From assembly GCA_965249175.1 (NCBI GenBank), contig OZ252227.1, positions 2,232,001 through 2,296,000 on the forward strand: a stretch of 64,000 nt of DNA. Direction: 5' to 3'. Made by a program: the position numbers and the translations under genes. How positions within the stretch are numbered: position 1 is the first letter of the stretch; each line of letters starts with the position of its first letter. Of this stretch, positions 61,370 to 64,000 are shown piece after piece. The notes beneath the pieces were generated by a model. It saw only the letters and a program-made list of their open reading frames with translations, ran no database searches and was not told where the DNA came from. The DNA comes from CAZYFH01 sp965249175. GTDB lineage: Bacteria > Acidobacteriota > Vicinamibacteria > Vicinamibacterales > UBA8438.

Positions 61370-62363
61370 CGACGAACGGTGACGGAAGGGCACTGGTGAA
61401 GCACGACGGCGCGGCTCTACAGACGTTGGCGGCCCAGATCAACGACGCCCACGACGCGGCACTCGCCAGTGTCAGGACGGCCGTCGGGCACGCGTGTCGA
61501 GCCGGCGACTTACTACTCGTGGCAAAGCGACAAGTCGGTCACGGCGCCTGGCTTCCGTGGCTGCGCCAGCACTGCACCGAGGTTTCGCCACGCACCGCGC
61601 AGAAGTACATGCAGCTCGCACGTGAGCTGCCACAGCTCACCGCAAAAGCGCCACGCGTGGCGGATTTGAGCCTACGTGAGGCAGTCCACCTCGTCTCCGT
61701 CACGGGGCGGATCGCCGCGCTTGCACCTGACGATCAGGACCAAGTGCTCACCCGCGTCGAGGGAGGCGCTCGGCCAACGGCGGCCATCGCTGCTGTGACC
61801 CGGCAGCGGATGGCTCAACGGTTTGCCACGCCGCCGCCGCATCTTGCGCCGCCGCCCCAGTCGGACCTGCGACGTCGGAAGGTCAACCGACACGAAGAGA
61901 AACGCATGTGGCAAGTCGTCATGGGCCCAAACGCGGCGGGTGTGCGGCTGACCGAGCTGTTGGAGAAGACACGGGCTCGGCCGCAGTTCGCGGCGTCTCT
62001 GGCCGAGGCGGATGCCGCCGACCGCGAAGCCGCTGTCCTTGAGGACCGGGCCAAGGATCTCCGTGAGGACGCTAAGTCGCTGCGCGCTGACATCGACGCT
62101 GTCGCCAGAGATACTGTCATCAACGAGCACGGGCCGATCCACCCCTTCTCGGAAACACTCACCTACAAGATCTGTGATGACGCGTTGGACGAACACCTCA
62201 AGACGCTTCAGGTTTCGCAAGTCATCAACTACCTCCTGGCGCACCGCGGGGAAGCGAGCGTCCAGGAGGTCCGCCGTGGGTATTACGGTGACCTCAGGTT
62301 CATGGGCTGGGTGGACATCGTGCCACCGCTGAACGGTGGGTGGACCGGAGTGGGTTCAGCGGA
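61366..62363 (+). pseudogene. DUF3102-type protein, 3' end cut by IS256
   Basis: From ATG 61366 behind GAGGAG. LASVRTAVGHACRAGDLLLV and HGAWLPWLRQHCTEVSPRTA with QKYMQLARELP match DUF3102, found in phage and plasmid accessory proteins with a DNA-binding role. A long helical middle (about 200-260) and FMGWVDIVPPLNGGWTGVGS follow. From RYNQKLWIG on, the codons belong to the IS256 left end, so the native C-terminus is missing. Confidence 0.75.
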
Positions 62364-63798
62364 GAGATATAACCAGAAGTTGTGGATCGGCAGTCTGAAG
62401 AAGGCGGCGTATCCTTTCGCGTGAGCAACGCGAAAACTCCGGCTGGCAGGCCGGTGAAAGGAGCCGCCACCCATGCTGAAGGTACTCGACAACGATGGAG
62501 CAGACAACGAAGTTCCGCCGGAAGAGCGCGGTGCGCAGACGGTGGACGAGCTGGCCCGGGAGGGAGCCCGGCGGATGTTGATGACGGCCCTGGCGGTGGA
62601 GGTCGGGCAGTACATCGAGGCCCACGGCGAGGAGCGGGACGCGCGGGGACGCCGGCTGGTCGTTCGGAATGGTCGGGCCCAGGCGCGGAAGGTGACGTGC
62701 GGGGCAGGTACGCTCGAGGTGCATGCTCCTCGGGTGAACGACAAAAGGGTCAACGGCGCGGGCCAGCGGGAGCGGTTCACGAGTCGGATCTTGCCCCCCT
62801 ACATGCGTCGCTCGCCCAAGGTGGCGGAGGTGCTGCCGATCCTCTATCTGCGCGGTCTGTCGACGGGCGATTTCCGCGAAGCGCTGCCGGTGCTATTGGG
62901 GGATGACGCGGCCGGCCTCAGCGCGACCAACATCGCGCGCCTCACGGCGGTGTGGGAAGAGGACTACCGGCGGTTCCGCCAGCGGGACCTGGCCGATCGT
63001 GACTACGTGTACGTGTGGGTCGACGGCATCCATTTCAACATCCGGCTCGAGGACGATCGGCTCTGTACGCTGGTGATCATCGGCGTACGGCGCGATGGGA
63101 CCAAGAAGCTCGTGGCCCTGGAGGACGGCTACCGCGAGAGCACCGACAGCTGGGCGACGGTGCTGCGGGACCTCCAGCGGCGCGGCATGCGGGCCCCGGT
63201 GGGGGCGGTCGGCGACGGCGCCCTGGGTTTCTGGGCGGCCGTGCGCGACGTGTGGCCGGACACGCGAGAGCTCCGCGACTGGTGTCACAAGATGGGCAAC
63301 GTGCTCGACAAATTGCCAAAGCGATTACAGCCGAAAGCGAAGCGCGCGCTCCGCGAGATCATGTACGCCGAGACGCGGGCACACGCCGAGGAGGCCATGG
63401 ACGTCTTCATCGCCGAGTACGAGGCCAAGTACCCGAAGGCGGCGGCGTGCCTGGACGCAGACCGCGACCGCCTCCTCACGCACTTTGCCCTGCCAGCTGA
63501 GCATTGGCAGCACGTGCGCACGAGCAACGTCATCGAGTCGCCATTCGCCACGGTCCGACTCCGGCAGCGCGTGACCAAAGGCGCGGGCTCGCGCACCAAG
63601 GGCCTGTTGATGGCCTACAAGCTGCTCGAGATGGCACAGCAGCGCTGGCGTCGGCTCAATGGCGCGCATCTGCTGCCACTCGTCCGCGCCGGCGTGACGT
63701 TCATTGACGGGGTACAGCAGGAGCGAAACAACGAGGGAGATCGGAAGGTGGCCGCCTGATCACGCTGATGACCGATCCACAACATTTGACAATATCTC
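62364..63798. mobile_element. IS256-family insertion sequence
   Basis: 1,435 bp. Left end 62364-62390 and right end 63772-63798 are inverted copies (GAGATAT...GTTGTGGATCGG) with about 22 of 27 positions matching. Contains one complete transposase gene. No flanking target duplication is visible, and the genes on each side are unrelated. Confidence 0.85.
62473..63759 (+). CDS. IS256 family transposase
   Basis: 428 residues, full length. N-terminal EVGQYIEAHGEERDARGRRL and RNGRAQARKVTCGAGTLEV, YMRRSPKVAEVLPILYLRGL; DDE residues in YVYVWVDGIHFNIRLEDDRL, GAVGDGALGFWAAVRDVWP and TSNVIESPFATVRLRQRVT. Catalytic residues present. Start ATG 62473 behind AAAGGAG. Confidence 0.95.
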   Translation: MLKVLDNDGADNEVPPEERGAQTVDELAREGARRMLMTALAVEVGQYIEAHGEERDARGRRLVVRNGRAQARKVTCGAGTLEVHAPRVNDKRVNGAGQRERFTSRILPPYMRRSPKVAEVLPILYLRGLSTGDFREALPVLLGDDAAGLSATNIARLTAVWEEDYRRFRQRDLADRDYVYVWVDGIHFNIRLEDDRLCTLVIIGVRRDGTKKLVALEDGYRESTDSWATVLRDLQRRGMRAPVGAVGDGALGFWAAVRDVWPDTRELRDWCHKMGNVLDKLPKRLQPKAKRALREIMYAETRAHAEEAMDVFIAEYEAKYPKAAACLDADRDRLLTHFALPAEHWQHVRTSNVIESPFATVRLRQRVTKGAGSRTKGLLMAYKLLEMAQQRWRRLNGAHLLPLVRAGVTFIDGVQQERNNEGDRKVAA

Positions 63799-64000
63799 AA
63801 TTGCAATTTTACCCCCCGTTTGTGCCGCTGGAACATTTGTGGACCATATCAACTCTCCACTTTCTAAATCGTATCGAAAGAGATCTGGCTTGGCAGAGGC
63901 AAGTGCGTCATTTGTAGCAATGAAGAGATCTCCGTCATGAATCACTGGCATTTTTGATGGACGGCCCGGAAGACTGTCGCTGCAAAGAGTCTTGCCAGTT
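63799..64000 (-). pseudogene. PQQ-like beta-propeller protein fragment, cut by IS256 and by the window edge
   Basis: Open on the minus strand to the right edge. Reads MPVIHDGDLFIATNDALASA, PDLFRYDLESGELIWSTNV and PAAQTGGKIAIEI, one blade of a PQQ/BamB-type repeat (LYRYDLxTGxLIWxTxV). The last codons (LSNVVDRSSA) come from the IS256 end. GC is visibly lower than anywhere else in the window, suggesting different ancestry. Confidence 0.6.

Larger units (their letters stand above)
57859..62363. mobile_element. E2: related element module, oriented opposite to E1
   Basis: Same gene order as E1 read outward from the att site: hypothetical gene, AlpA-like, small helical protein, ATPase with heptamer array, small VKxxxDTGRLLVGP protein, then a DUF3102 gene. 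No integrase or second att site is seen within the window; the right end is lost at the IS256 element. Start given from the first gene, since the true boundary is unknown. Confidence 0.65.

Noticed and set aside
62356..63806. 8-bp target duplication of the IS256 element
   Set aside because: Flanks TCAGCGGA and AATTGCAA do not match.

Overview
The window reads as high-GC chromosomal DNA of a soil- or host-type acidobacterium, probably class Vicinamibacteria. This is inferred from gene content: a PadR-linked ADOP-type duplicated ABC permease, kinase-AAA-TPR giant proteins, a bactofilin and many secreted proteins of unknown family. There is no 16S rRNA here to confirm it.

Layout. 1-9,310 is a patch of decaying genes: three copies of a Ser/Thr kinase-ATPase-TPR gene in different states of decay, a DinB-like protein, TfoX-N, and remnants of DUF899 and PadR genes and a frameshifted ADOP permease. 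9,338-16,181 is core metabolism: mnmA, cysteine desulfurase, bactofilin, a methyltransferase, a SAM hydrolase, an acyl-CoA dehydrogenase and glpX. 16,199-23,088 holds three paralogous secreted proteins of about 650-680 residues, two with an HExxH motif and one with HQxxH, plus a small lipoprotein. 23,111-28,793 holds a Sua5-type enzyme, a TPR/SLH lipoprotein, a CDP-alcohol phosphatidyltransferase and a 914-residue coiled-coil protein. 28,824-40,627 is a surface-polysaccharide locus: UDP-xylose synthase, initiating sugar transferase, five glycosyltransferases (one broken), ugd, galE and an MsbA-like exporter. 40,624-50,077 is housekeeping: yicC, gmk, coaBC, UDG4, priA, M50 protease, HU, der and a MerR regulator.

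50,138-64,000 is mobile. An element of about 7.5 kb (E1) sits in the 3' end of tRNA-Pro(GGG), bounded by a 39-bp exact (51-bp near-exact) direct repeat, with a tyrosine integrase next to the right att site. Its genes run on the minus strand: integrase, a hypothetical gene split by an IS30 element, an AlpA-like regulator, a small coiled-coil protein, a P-loop ATPase, an 84-residue protein, then a string of truncated genes. Beyond the right att site a related module (E2) runs outward on the plus strand in the same gene order, until an IS256 element cuts its DUF3102 gene and joins it to unrelated, lower-GC DNA.

The most striking signal is inside the 3' coding end of the ATPase gene. E1 has ten heptamers (CGTCACC/GGTGACG) in an exactly mirror-symmetric array with spacings 9-9-32-12-19-12-32-9-9. 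E2 keeps most of the same layout with a different heptamer (CGTCCGC/GCGGACG), and a conserved AAACATTGG sits in the 32-bp gap in both. This looks like an iteron-type origin or binding locus that co-varies with its element. A second notable signal is a pair of 163-bp, almost fully palindromic intergenic elements (25,135 and 49,385) with identical length and a conserved core, but different, still complementary arms.
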